From a bacterium HR16 (lineage in GTDB: Bacteria > Armatimonadota > HRBIN16): 36,538 bases of DNA. The notes under the pieces were generated by a model. The model was not told the origin of the DNA and ran no database searches. It saw nothing but the letters and a program-made list of their open reading frames with translations. Location of the stretch: positions 1 through 36,538 of the forward strand of contig BEHS01000005.1 of assembly GCA_002898895.1 (NCBI GenBank), given 5' to 3'. Positions 18,101 through 25,696 of the stretch are shown piece after piece (the first letter of the stretch is position 1; every line of letters starts with the position of its first letter). Made by a program: the position numbers and the translations under genes.

Positions 18101-18319
18101 CGCCTGCCAGCGCTCGAAGTTATTCAGCGCCATATCGGGGTCTGGCGAGAGCTTTATCGCCCGTAGCAGGTGGGGTAACATCTGGTCAAAAGCTTCGGCG
18201 TGCGGACCCCAACCGCGCAGGATTTCAAAAATGGTGCGTGCCCGCTGCAGGTCGCGGATGCCCAGCTCCTGCAGCTGCGCGTCGGTTAACGTATCGAGAG
18301 GATTGACCGGTTGCTCCAT
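15161..18319 (-). CDS. glnE: Bifunctional glutamine synthetase adenylyltransferase/deadenylyltransferase
   Basis: 1052 aa; two nucleotidyltransferase halves: [26 protein letters not shown] and [35 protein letters not shown] repeated; [10 protein letters not shown] and [10 protein letters not shown]. Confidence 0.96.
   Translation of the reverse strand: [1052 protein letters not shown]
16572..16590. repeat. GC-rich palindrome inside glnE (GCGGGGC-ttgcc-GCCCCGC)
   Basis: Perfect 7-bp arms, encodes RGAASPA in the inter-domain linker of glnE. Confidence 0.5.
17765..17792. repeat. 28-bp dispersed palindrome, copy P2, in frame inside glnE
   Basis: Minus strand gcaggggcgaatgattattcgcctctgc, close to P1 (12593-12620); translated as AGANDYSPL in [21 protein letters not shown]. 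Confidence 0.85.
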
Positions 18320-18328
18320 CGGTTCCTC

Positions 18329-19705
18329 TTACTCGTTCCGGTGCTTTCCCGCCGCCTCCCTGACCTCGATGCGGATGGGCGTGCCCTCCAGCGGGAACTG
18401 TCGCCGGATGGCGTTCTCCAGATAGCGCAGATACGAGAAATGCACGATGTCCGGGTCATTGACGAACAGCACCACCGTCGGCGGTTTGGTGGAGGGCATT
18501 GTGGCGTAGTATACCTTCAACATTTTCCCTTTACGGCTGTAGGGACGGGCGTCTACCGCATCGTGGATAAGACGGTTCAATACGCCCGTAGGAATACGAT
18601 GAGCGTGCGCCTCCGCCGCTTCGAGAGCGGTATCCACCACTGCCGGAACGCCCATGCCCGTCAGCGCACTGGCAAACACCAGCGGCGCGAAGTGCAGGAA
18701 CGGACACTCTTTGCGGAAGATGCGCGTGAAGTCCATCATCAGCGTTTTGCTTGCAGGGTTCTTCATCATATCCCACTTGTTCACCACCACCACGCAGGCG
18801 CGTCCCTCTTCCACCGCGTAGCCGCCCACGCGCTTATCGCCGTCGGTAACGCCTTGTGGACCGTCCAGCACCAGCAAAGCCACGTCACAGCGCCGAATTG
18901 CCTTCTGTGCCCTCAGCACGCTGTAGTACTCTATCGAGCCCTGCACCTTACCCGGGCGACGGATGCCTGCGGTGTCAATCAGCACCATCTTCTGCCCGTC
19001 GCGTTCGAAGGGGGTATCTATGGCGTCACGGGTGGTGCCGGGTATTTCACTGACTATCACGCGCGGCGCACCGAGAATGGCGTTCACCAGCGAGGATTTG
19101 CCTACGTTCGGTCGCCCCACAATGGCGAGTTTGATGGCGGTGTCTTCCTCTTCAGTGGGCGTAGCCGGTGGGAGCAGCTCCGTCACCCGGTCCAGCACGT
19201 CGGCGACGCCGTGTCCGTGAATAGCCGAGATGGTAAAGACCTCCTCCCAACCCAGCGCGTAGAACTCGGTGGCGTCTGCCTCGCGGCGGGTGTTGTCCAC
19301 CTTGTTCGCCACCAGCAGAACGGGCTTGGTGGTGGTGCGCAACACTTCCGCCAGCTCCTCGTCGGCAGGGGTGATGCCCTCTACCGCATCCACCAGAAAC
19401 AGGATAACATCCGCCTCCTCCATCGCAGCCAGCGCCTGGATGCGCACCTGCGTGATGAGGGGGTCTTCATCTTCCAGCAGCACGCCTCCTGTGTCCACCA
19501 CCTGAAAGGCGCGTCCTCGCCACTCGGCTTCCCCATACAGGCGGTCACGGGTGATGCCGGGTGTGTCTTCCACGATTGCCACGCGCCTGCCCACCAGCCG
19601 GTTGAACAGGGTGGACTTACCCACGTTCGGTCGCCCCACAATTGCCACTGTGGGCAACCGCAGCTGCTGGGATTCACCGATGGTCTGTACGGAGGTCTTT
19701 TCCAT
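18329..19705 (-). CDS. der: Ribosome biogenesis GTPase Der (EngA), tandem G domains
   Basis: VAIVGRPNVGKSTLFNRLVGRRVAIVEDTPGITRDRLYGEAEW and LAIVGRPNVGKSSLVNAILGAPRVIVSEIPGTTRDAIDTPFE; start taken at MEKTSVQTIGES (19705), ORF open to 19837. Confidence 0.97.
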   Translation of the reverse strand: MEKTSVQTIGESQQLRLPTVAIVGRPNVGKSTLFNRLVGRRVAIVEDTPGITRDRLYGEAEWRGRAFQVVDTGGVLLEDEDPLITQVRIQALAAMEEADVILFLVDAVEGITPADEELAEVLRTTTKPVLLVANKVDNTRREADATEFYALGWEEVFTISAIHGHGVADVLDRVTELLPPATPTEEEDTAIKLAIVGRPNVGKSSLVNAILGAPRVIVSEIPGTTRDAIDTPFERDGQKMVLIDTAGIRRPGKVQGSIEYYSVLRAQKAIRRCDVALLVLDGPQGVTDGDKRVGGYAVEEGRACVVVVNKWDMMKNPASKTLMMDFTRIFRKECPFLHFAPLVFASALTGMGVPAVVDTALEAAEAHAHRIPTGVLNRLIHDAVDARPYSRKGKMLKVYYATMPSTKPPTVVLFVNDPDIVHFSYLRYLENAIRRQFPLEGTPIRIEVREAAGKHRNE

Positions 19706-19722
19706 AGTGGACACCGCTAAAG

Positions 19723-19751
19723 AGGATACCATAAAAGGGCGGGTTTTGCCA
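19723..19751 (-). promoter_or_regulatory. Candidate der promoter TGGCAA-N17-TATCCT
   Basis: Minus strand TGGCAA (19746-19751), 17 nt, TATCCT (19723-19728) with TGG upstream of the -10. Confidence 0.4.
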
Positions 19752-19870
19752 CAGGGGATGTAAACAGAAACCTTCATCACCTGAACCTTTCCCTGTACGG
19801 CAGGTATGTGCATGGTTAGACGCGAAAAAATACCCAACCTGATTTCTCAAAAGGGGGTGTTTTGCAAGAC

Positions 19871-20521
19871 ATGTCCAGAAGCATCTGGTTGTTGTTACTG
19901 CTCGTGCCCCTGCTGGTTGGCTGTGGTGCAGGGCTGAAGGAGGAAGGGCGTTTGCCCATCTCCAATCCGCTGGGGCGGTCGGAGGGCGAGACGATGGAAC
20001 TGCTTGTCGGCACTGTCCCCAGTTCACGCAACGGCGGCGCGGTGACCAAACAGGCGTTCGCCAGGTACACCGGCTCCTTCTCCGACACCAGCACCAACGT
20101 GACCATCAGCAACGTGCACCGGTTCATCATCTGCCAGCGAATCCAGTCGGCGCAGGTAGAGGTTCCTGAAGGCGCATCCCTGCCCGATACCATCACCCTG
20201 AACAACTTCCATCTCAGCGCCACTTTCTCCGATAATCAAGCACGGGTGACCTTCGATGTGTCCGTCGCCGGTACCGCTACCCTGACGCACACTACGGGCA
20301 ACAACTATGCGGTCACCGTGCAGGGAGAAGGGGTAGACCCCTGTCTGAGCGCGACGGTGCAGACGGGCGACCTGAACACGCTGGCGCAAATCGTGACGCA
20401 GGGAGGCAGTAACATGGTGGATGTTACCCTGACGGCGAGTGTGACCAGCGACCCGGGCCTGCCGGATGGCACCCGAATTCGCCTCACGACCGGTTTAGGT
20501 ACCGGCACTCTGGAGCTTTAG
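19871..20521 (+). CDS. Predicted lipoprotein of unknown function
   Basis: MSRSIWLLLLLVPLLVGCGAGLKEEG: signal peptide with LVGC lipobox; ORF 19862..20521. Confidence 0.7.
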   Translation: MSRSIWLLLLLVPLLVGCGAGLKEEGRLPISNPLGRSEGETMELLVGTVPSSRNGGAVTKQAFARYTGSFSDTSTNVTISNVHRFIICQRIQSAQVEVPEGASLPDTITLNNFHLSATFSDNQARVTFDVSVAGTATLTHTTGNNYAVTVQGEGVDPCLSATVQTGDLNTLAQIVTQGGSNMVDVTLTASVTSDPGLPDGTRIRLTTGLGTGTLEL

Positions 20522-20532
20522 GAGGATGTGCC

Positions 20533-21651
20533 ATGAGCAAACGAACGTTACTGGCTTTTGTGTTATGGGCGGCGATAGCTGCCTGCGCGTGTGCCGATGA
20601 AATCTCCCTCTTCGGATCGCCGAGCAGGGGGATGGCTGGAGCGGGTATCGCGCTGATGCGCAACCCCGCAGAGCAGATGTACCTGAACCCCGCAGCGGTT
20701 GCGTACGTACGCGGAGTGAGGTTCGGGTTGGGTAACCTGAACATGGATACGGAGGGCGCCACCTTGCGCCAGATTAGCGACACCGTGACCATCGGGCAGA
20801 AGGGGGTGGTAGACCTCGCCGACGCCGCGCGCATCGTACGCACCTTTGGCGAGAAAGAGAAGGTGCAGGCGGTTCTCAACGCTGACTTCGGGCTGGTGTT
20901 CAACGGGGTCGCGGTGACCGCCGGGGCGGTGGGCGACTTCCGCCTCTATCCCAACGCGCAGCTGCAGCGCTGGGCTCGCGGGGAAAGCAACGACCTGACC
21001 GGCGCACAGGGCGATATCTACGGTATAGTCGCTTTCAGCCTGCCCGACATCACTGTAGGGGCGCGGCTGTCGGCAGGGGGCGAACAGAGCGAAATCGCCG
21101 TCGGCGCGAGAGTGCGCGTCCTGCGCGTGTTCTACACCCACTACTTCGCCGACCAGAACGACCTCTCCTCGGGAAACGCGGGTAGCCGGGCAGTGGAGCT
21201 GGGCACGGCGGACTATCTGGACAAGCGCGGTACAGCAGTAGATGCGGGCATCATCTGGAAGCCGAACAGGGATGTGCCCCTTTCTTACGCGCTGGTGGTG
21301 GAGAACCTGATCGAGCCGAACATCGAGTTCCCCTTCACCGCACCCAACACCTTACAGACGCCGGGTGCGCTCCAGAGCACGGTGAAACCGCTCAAGCGCG
21401 CGATCCATGCGGGCGTGGCGATGGAGGGCGCGCTGGGCATTACTTACGTCACCGACTGGGTGGACATCACCAACAACACCGGCAAGCGGGAACTGCGTTT
21501 CGGCGCAGAGAAGAGACTGCCGGGTGGACTGGCGATACGCGCCGGTTACGGCACGAAAAACGGCTGGGCGATAGGCGGCGAAATCTTCGGTATCAACATC
21601 GCCATCGCGCAGAAGTTTCCTCTACAGGTATCGCGTTCGCTTACCTTTTGA
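20533..21651 (+). CDS. Predicted outer-membrane beta-barrel protein (UPF0164/PorV/TraF-like)
   Basis: Signal peptide MSKRTLLAFVLWAAIAACACA; GSPSRGMAGAGIALMRNPAEQMYLNPAAVAYVRGVRFGLGNLN; alternating amphipathic C-terminal strands ending RSLTF. Confidence 0.6.
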   Translation: MSKRTLLAFVLWAAIAACACADEISLFGSPSRGMAGAGIALMRNPAEQMYLNPAAVAYVRGVRFGLGNLNMDTEGATLRQISDTVTIGQKGVVDLADAARIVRTFGEKEKVQAVLNADFGLVFNGVAVTAGAVGDFRLYPNAQLQRWARGESNDLTGAQGDIYGIVAFSLPDITVGARLSAGGEQSEIAVGARVRVLRVFYTHYFADQNDLSSGNAGSRAVELGTADYLDKRGTAVDAGIIWKPNRDVPLSYALVVENLIEPNIEFPFTAPNTLQTPGALQSTVKPLKRAIHAGVAMEGALGITYVTDWVDITNNTGKRELRFGAEKRLPGGLAIRAGYGTKNGWAIGGEIFGINIAIAQKFPLQVSRSLTF

Positions 21652-21780
21652 CCTCTCCCCCGGCCCCTCTCCTGCGAGGAGAGGGGAGCCTCGCATCGGA
21701 TGCCCCCTTCCCTTGCAGGGAAGGGGGACAGGGGGTTAGGTGAATACACCTCTCTCAAAAGCTTCGGGAAAGGAGAAGAA
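21651..21780 (+). repeat. Dispersed double-hairpin repeat, copy 2
   Basis: acctctcccccggcccctctcctgcgaggagaggggagcctcgcatcggatgcccccttcccttgcagggaagggggacagggggttaggtgaatacacctctct...gcttcgggaaagga; inverted homologue at 27665-27812 including the tail gaatacacctc...cgggaaagga. Begins at the upstream CDS stop codon. Confidence 0.88.
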
Positions 21781-21835
21781 GTACGGCTCCGACACACGTG
21801 ATTATTTGGATGTGAGTGGAGCAGTCTCGTCTGTG

Positions 21836-21908
21836 TGTCATTCTGAGCGGAGCGAAGAATCTCGTTCTATCGCCACTTTGAGATGCTTCGCTGACGCTCA
21901 GCATGACA
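21836..21908. repeat. 73-bp imperfect palindromic repeat, copy 1
   Basis: TGTCATTCTGAGCGGAGCGAAGAATCTC...GAGATGCTTCGCTGACGCTCAGCATGACA; ends are inverted repeats. Confidence 0.92.
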
Positions 21909-21925
21909 GGATAGGTTGCTTTGCC

Positions 21926-21998
21926 TGTCATTCTGAGCGGAGCGAAGAATCTCGTTCTATCGCCACTTTGAGATGCTTCGCTGACGCTCAGCATGACA
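21926..21998. repeat. 73-bp imperfect palindromic repeat, copy 2 (identical to copy 1, 17 bp away)
   Basis: Exact repeat of 21836-21908. Confidence 0.92.
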
Positions 21999-22058
21999 AA
22001 AGGGTTACACAGCCGGCGCAGGCTGGCTTCGTCTGAAAAGGAGCGGCTTCAGCGAATG

Positions 22059-22125
22059 CGGCTCGGCAGGAGCCTCGCCCTCCCCGCAATAGGATTGGAG
22101 AGCCGCGCTCCGTCGCGACCATAAA
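22059..22125. repeat. Dispersed repeat CGGCTCGGCAGGAGCCTCGCCCTCCCCG...GCGCTCCGTCGCGACC, copy 1
   Basis: About 67 bp, nearly identical to 29886-29954; partial copies at 22131-22158 and 35432-35463. Confidence 0.85.
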
Positions 22126-22130
22126 CCGAA

Positions 22131-22158
22131 CGGCTCGGCAGGAGCCTCGCCCTCCCCG
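22131..22158. repeat. Partial copy of the CGGCTCGGCAGGAGCCTCGCCCTCCCCG repeat
   Basis: Identical first 28 bp of the 22059 repeat. Confidence 0.8.
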
Positions 22159-22280
22159 GGAAGGAACCTTGCCAGACCGGTAGCACAACATAACTTTGTT
22201 TATTTTTCAAAGTCCATCAATCGTGGGGTTCAGCATGTGAAGATGTGCAACCGCCCTTTCACAGTTCATACCCTTCGCCC

Positions 22281-23123
22281 CTACCGCACGACCACCTCCG
22301 CCTGTTGAGAACGTATGTATCGCGACACCGAATCGGTGCCCGGTCCGGCGTCCGCTTCGGGGTCAATACCGCGTAACATCATGCCCTGCCCGCGTGAGAG
22401 ATGGGTCAATACCGTCGGGTGGTCGGTGGGATCACGCATCTGAATAAGCAGTGTGGTGCGTGCTTCGTGGCTGGTATTTACCCCCGAGCCGTGAATGGTG
22501 AGGTAGCTGAACACCACCACATCACCTGCCTCAGCAGGCACGGGCACTGCCGATTCCAGCGGATACTGCTCTATCGGCAAGTGCCAGCCGCCTTCGGGGT
22601 TGTGCGTCAAAGGGCCCAGTTTGTGACTGCCGGGCACGACGCGCACACAGCCCTTCTCGATGGGAGCGTCGTCGAAATGCACGATTGCCGCCAGCATGGT
22701 GTGCTTCTCATGGGGGAAGTAGGGATGGTCCTGGTGCATCGGGAACGGCGCGCCCCTTTCCGGCGGCTTAATGAAGAGCTTTGTGTGGTGCAGCTGGATG
22801 TTCTCGCCGATGAGGTCGGCGATGCGGTCGGTCAAGCGGGGGTCCAGCATCAATCGGGCAAAGGCGGCGCTATGGTACTGGGCGTTGTGACAGTGCAGGA
22901 GCTGCGCAGGCAAATCGGTGATCTTCTTTGAACTGCCCCACGCGGCGTTGATGCCGTTCTCGGAGTAGTTCTGCACCAGACGGGAGATCAGCGCGTGAGC
23001 CTCTTCCCGCAGATACTGCGCCTCCTCGCGGGTGAACACGGATTTCAGCAACAGGTAGCCGTTTTCATGGTAAAACTGCACCTGCTCGGGCGTGAGCGCG
23101 TACTGCTTTTGACCGCAAATCAT
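22281..23123 (-). CDS. Phytanoyl-CoA dioxygenase (PhyH) family protein
   Basis: LTPEQVQFYHENGYLLLKSVFTREEAQYLREEAHALI; FPMHQDHPYFPHEKHTMLAAIVHFDDAPIEKGCVRVVPGSHKLGPL; GDVVVFSYLTIHGSGVNTSHEARTTLLIQM. Start taken at MICGQKQYALTPEQ. Confidence 0.92.
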   Translation of the reverse strand: MICGQKQYALTPEQVQFYHENGYLLLKSVFTREEAQYLREEAHALISRLVQNYSENGINAAWGSSKKITDLPAQLLHCHNAQYHSAAFARLMLDPRLTDRIADLIGENIQLHHTKLFIKPPERGAPFPMHQDHPYFPHEKHTMLAAIVHFDDAPIEKGCVRVVPGSHKLGPLTHNPEGGWHLPIEQYPLESAVPVPAEAGDVVVFSYLTIHGSGVNTSHEARTTLLIQMRDPTDHPTVLTHLSRGQGMMLRGIDPEADAGPGTDSVSRYIRSQQAEVVVR

Positions 23124-23201
23124 CGGTGTACAACCCCTCCTGATAGACTGTTTTTGTACGCTAGATTGTGCCACACCGGATGATGTGCGGTCAAGAGGTA
23201 G

Positions 23202-24374
23202 CTACCCGAAATGCTCTCGTATCCGCCTTACCGCCTCTTCCACCCGCTCGCCGTGGTGGTCGCCGCTGACGGTGATGGAGAAGCGCACATAGCCCTCGCC
23301 GTATTCGCCGTAGCCGATGCCCGGTATCGCTAGGATACCTGCCCGCTCCAGCAGCTGCTTGGCGAACTCGATGGAGGACATTCCGCCCGGCGTAGGAACC
23401 CACACGTAGAAGGTAGCTTTGGGCTTCTGCACATCCCAGCCGATGGACTGGAGCCCTTCTACCAGGATGTCACGTCGCTTCTGGTAGAGGTTCAGCGTGC
23501 GCGTGTTGTCGGCGTACAGCAGGGCGTACGCTCCCGCGCGCGAGATGGCGGCGAACTGTTTGCTGTCCACATACGATTTCATCTTGTTCAGGTTGGCGAT
23601 GGCGTCGCGGTTGCCCGCTGCAAAACCCACACGCCACCCGGTCATGTTGAACATCTTGGAGAGCGAGTTAAACTCTATCGCCACCTCTTTCGCGCCCTCT
23701 ATCTGTAACAGGCTGGGATGGCGGTATCCATCGTATACCACTTCCGAGTACGCGGCGTCGTTCACCAGCAGGATGTCGTATTCGCGGGCGAACTGCACCG
23801 CCTGCCGGTAGAACTCCTGCGTGGCAACCGCGCCGGTGGGGTTGTTCGGGTAGTTCAGGAACAGCAGTTTCGCGCGTCGCGCTACGTCTGAGGGGATTGC
23901 CGAGAGGTCAGGCAGGAAACCGTTTTCGCGCTTCAGGGGCATCGTGCAGGTTTCTCCGCCTGCCATGCGCGTGTTAATGGCGTACACCGTGTAAGCGGGG
24001 TCGGGAACCAGCGCGATGTCGCCCGGCTCGATGTATGCCCATGCCAGATGCGCCAGTCCCTCTTTAGAGCCTATCAGCAGCAGGATTTCGCCATCGGGGT
24101 CCACCGACACGCCGTAGCGACGACGATACCACTCCGCCACCGCTTGCAGGAAGAAGGGTTCGCCGTAAGGGGTTTCGTCGTAGCGGTGGGTGGCGGGGTC
24201 TTGCGCCGCCTCGTACAGTTTGTCGATAATGTCGCGCGGCGTCGGCTGGTCGGGGTCGCCGATGCCGAAATCTATCAGGTCGCGCCCTTCCGCCAGCGCC
24301 TTCGCCTTCAGTTTGGCAATTTCGCCGAACAGGTAGGGTGGGGTTTTATCCAGACGAGATGCACGTGCAGGCAA
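23202..24374 (-). CDS. dapL: LL-diaminopimelate aminotransferase
   Basis: ASRLDKTPPYLFGEIAKLKAKALAEGRDLIDFGIGDPDQPTPRDIIDKLYEAA; FLNYPNNPTGAVA; NSLSKMFNMTGWRVGFAAGN; adjacent to dapF. Confidence 0.92.
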   Translation of the reverse strand: MPARASRLDKTPPYLFGEIAKLKAKALAEGRDLIDFGIGDPDQPTPRDIIDKLYEAAQDPATHRYDETPYGEPFFLQAVAEWYRRRYGVSVDPDGEILLLIGSKEGLAHLAWAYIEPGDIALVPDPAYTVYAINTRMAGGETCTMPLKRENGFLPDLSAIPSDVARRAKLLFLNYPNNPTGAVATQEFYRQAVQFAREYDILLVNDAAYSEVVYDGYRHPSLLQIEGAKEVAIEFNSLSKMFNMTGWRVGFAAGNRDAIANLNKMKSYVDSKQFAAISRAGAYALLYADNTRTLNLYQKRRDILVEGLQSIGWDVQKPKATFYVWVPTPGGMSSIEFAKQLLERAGILAIPGIGYGEYGEGYVRFSITVSGDHHGERVEEAVRRIREHFG

Positions 24375-24392
24375 ACCTTTTTCCTCCTTCGC

Positions 24393-25244
24393 TCAGATGT
24401 CTATCTCTCCCACAAACACTTCGGTGGCGGGACCGGTCATCAACACACGCCCATCGCCCAGCCACTCGATCTGCAGGTCGCCACCGGGCAGATGCACCAG
24501 CACCTCTCTGCTGGTGAGCTTATTTAACGCGCCTGCCACCACCGAGGCGCACGCCCCCGTGCCGCAGGCAAGCGTCAGTCCCGCGCCGCGCTCCCACGTG
24601 CGCAGGATGATTTCGCGGTTGTTCACCACCTGCACGAACTGCACGTTGGTGCGTTTGGGGAACAGCTTGTGGTTTTCGATCTGGGGACCGACCTTCTCCA
24701 CCGGGAAGCCGGCAACGTTATCCAGAAAAATCACCGCGTGCGGGTTGCCCATCGAGACGGCAGTGAACTCCAGCTTTTTGCCCGCTGCGCGCAGAGGATA
24801 GCCGATAACATTTTGCACGCCGTCCACGCGCACCGGTATCTCCTCCGGCGCGAGACGGGGCACGCCCATATCCACCGTAACGGAGGCGACCTTGCCGCCC
24901 TGGATGTTCAACTTCAGCGGTTTGATCCCCGCCAGCGTCTCCACGTTCATCTGGGTGCCGGTCACATGTTTGCGGTCGTAAGCGTACTTGGCGAAACAGC
25001 GGATGCCGTTACCGCACATCTCCGCCTCACTGCCGTCGGGGTTGAACATACGCATACGCAGATGCGCCACCCGCGAGGGAAGCACCAGTATCACTCCATC
25101 CGCGCCAATACCGAACCGCCGGTCGCACAGGCGACGCGCTAAATCGGGCAGACTCTCCTCAGCTATCTCCGACTTCAGGCAATCCAGCACCACAAAGTCG
25201 TTGCCGATGCCATGCATTTTGGTAAACTGCACTTTACGTGACAT
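24393..25244 (-). CDS. dapF: Diaminopimelate epimerase
   Basis: FTKMHGIGNDFVVLDCL; FNPDGSEAEMCGNGIRCFAKYAYD; VSMGNPHAVIFLDNV; ERGAGLTLACGTGACASVVAG. Confidence 0.97.
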   Translation of the reverse strand: MSRKVQFTKMHGIGNDFVVLDCLKSEIAEESLPDLARRLCDRRFGIGADGVILVLPSRVAHLRMRMFNPDGSEAEMCGNGIRCFAKYAYDRKHVTGTQMNVETLAGIKPLKLNIQGGKVASVTVDMGVPRLAPEEIPVRVDGVQNVIGYPLRAAGKKLEFTAVSMGNPHAVIFLDNVAGFPVEKVGPQIENHKLFPKRTNVQFVQVVNNREIILRTWERGAGLTLACGTGACASVVAGALNKLTSREVLVHLPGGDLQIEWLGDGRVLMTGPATEVFVGEIDI

Positions 25245-25277
25245 CGCCTCCTGTGTCTCACAAGATTGTGTCGCCAG

Positions 25278-25305
25278 GCAGGGGCGAAGGAGTATTCGCC
25301 CCTGC
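25278..25305. repeat. 28-bp dispersed palindrome, copy P3
   Basis: gcaggggcgaaggagtattcgcccctgc, followed by aggtctggtcacggt. Confidence 0.85.
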
Positions 25306-25319
25306 AGGTCTGGTCACGG

Positions 25320-25347
25320 TGTGGGGCGAGAGGTTGTTCGCCCCTGC
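25320..25347. repeat. 28-bp dispersed palindrome, copy P4, in tandem with P3
   Basis: tgtggggcgagaggttgttcgcccctgc; ggtcacggt follows both copies (about 42-bp tandem period); ends next to the hfq stop codon at 25361. Confidence 0.8.
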
Positions 25348-25360
25348 ACGGTGGTCACGG

Positions 25361-25666
25361 TCAGGCATTCTCTGTGGGTGTCTCGCCGGTTTCTGCGCCT
25401 TCGACAGGTGTACTCACCGCGCGCGCCGCGGCATCCGGTGGGCGATAGGTGGAGACCGGTCTGGAAGGCACCACCGAGGTAATCGCATGTTTGTAAACCA
25501 GCTGGGTGGGCTTGCCCGGACTGTCGAGCAGCACCGTGAAGGCATCGAACCCGCGAACCAACCCACGCAGTTGCACGCCTCCAATCAAATAGATGGTGAC
25601 GGCAATGTTTTCTTTGCGCACCTGGTTCAAAAAAACATCCTGCAAGTTGATTTGAGTCTTCGCCAT
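25361..25666 (-). CDS. hfq: RNA chaperone Hfq with a C-terminal extension
   Basis: [66 protein letters not shown]; next to miaA. Confidence 0.95.
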   Translation of the reverse strand: MAKTQINLQDVFLNQVRKENIAVTIYLIGGVQLRGLVRGFDAFTVLLDSPGKPTQLVYKHAITSVVPSRPVSTYRPPDAAARAVSTPVEGAETGETPTENA

Positions 25667-25696
25667 GTCGTAGGCTCCCCTCCGTCCAAAAATCCA

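Noticed and set aside
18311-19720. 469-aa + strand ORF
   Set aside because: Antisense to der; His/Arg/Gln-rich composition typical of shadow ORFs in GC-rich DNA.
21740-22036. 98-aa ORF with repeated CHSERSEESRSIATLRCFADAQHD
   Set aside because: It is the translation of two 73-bp palindromic repeats; no independent coding evidence.
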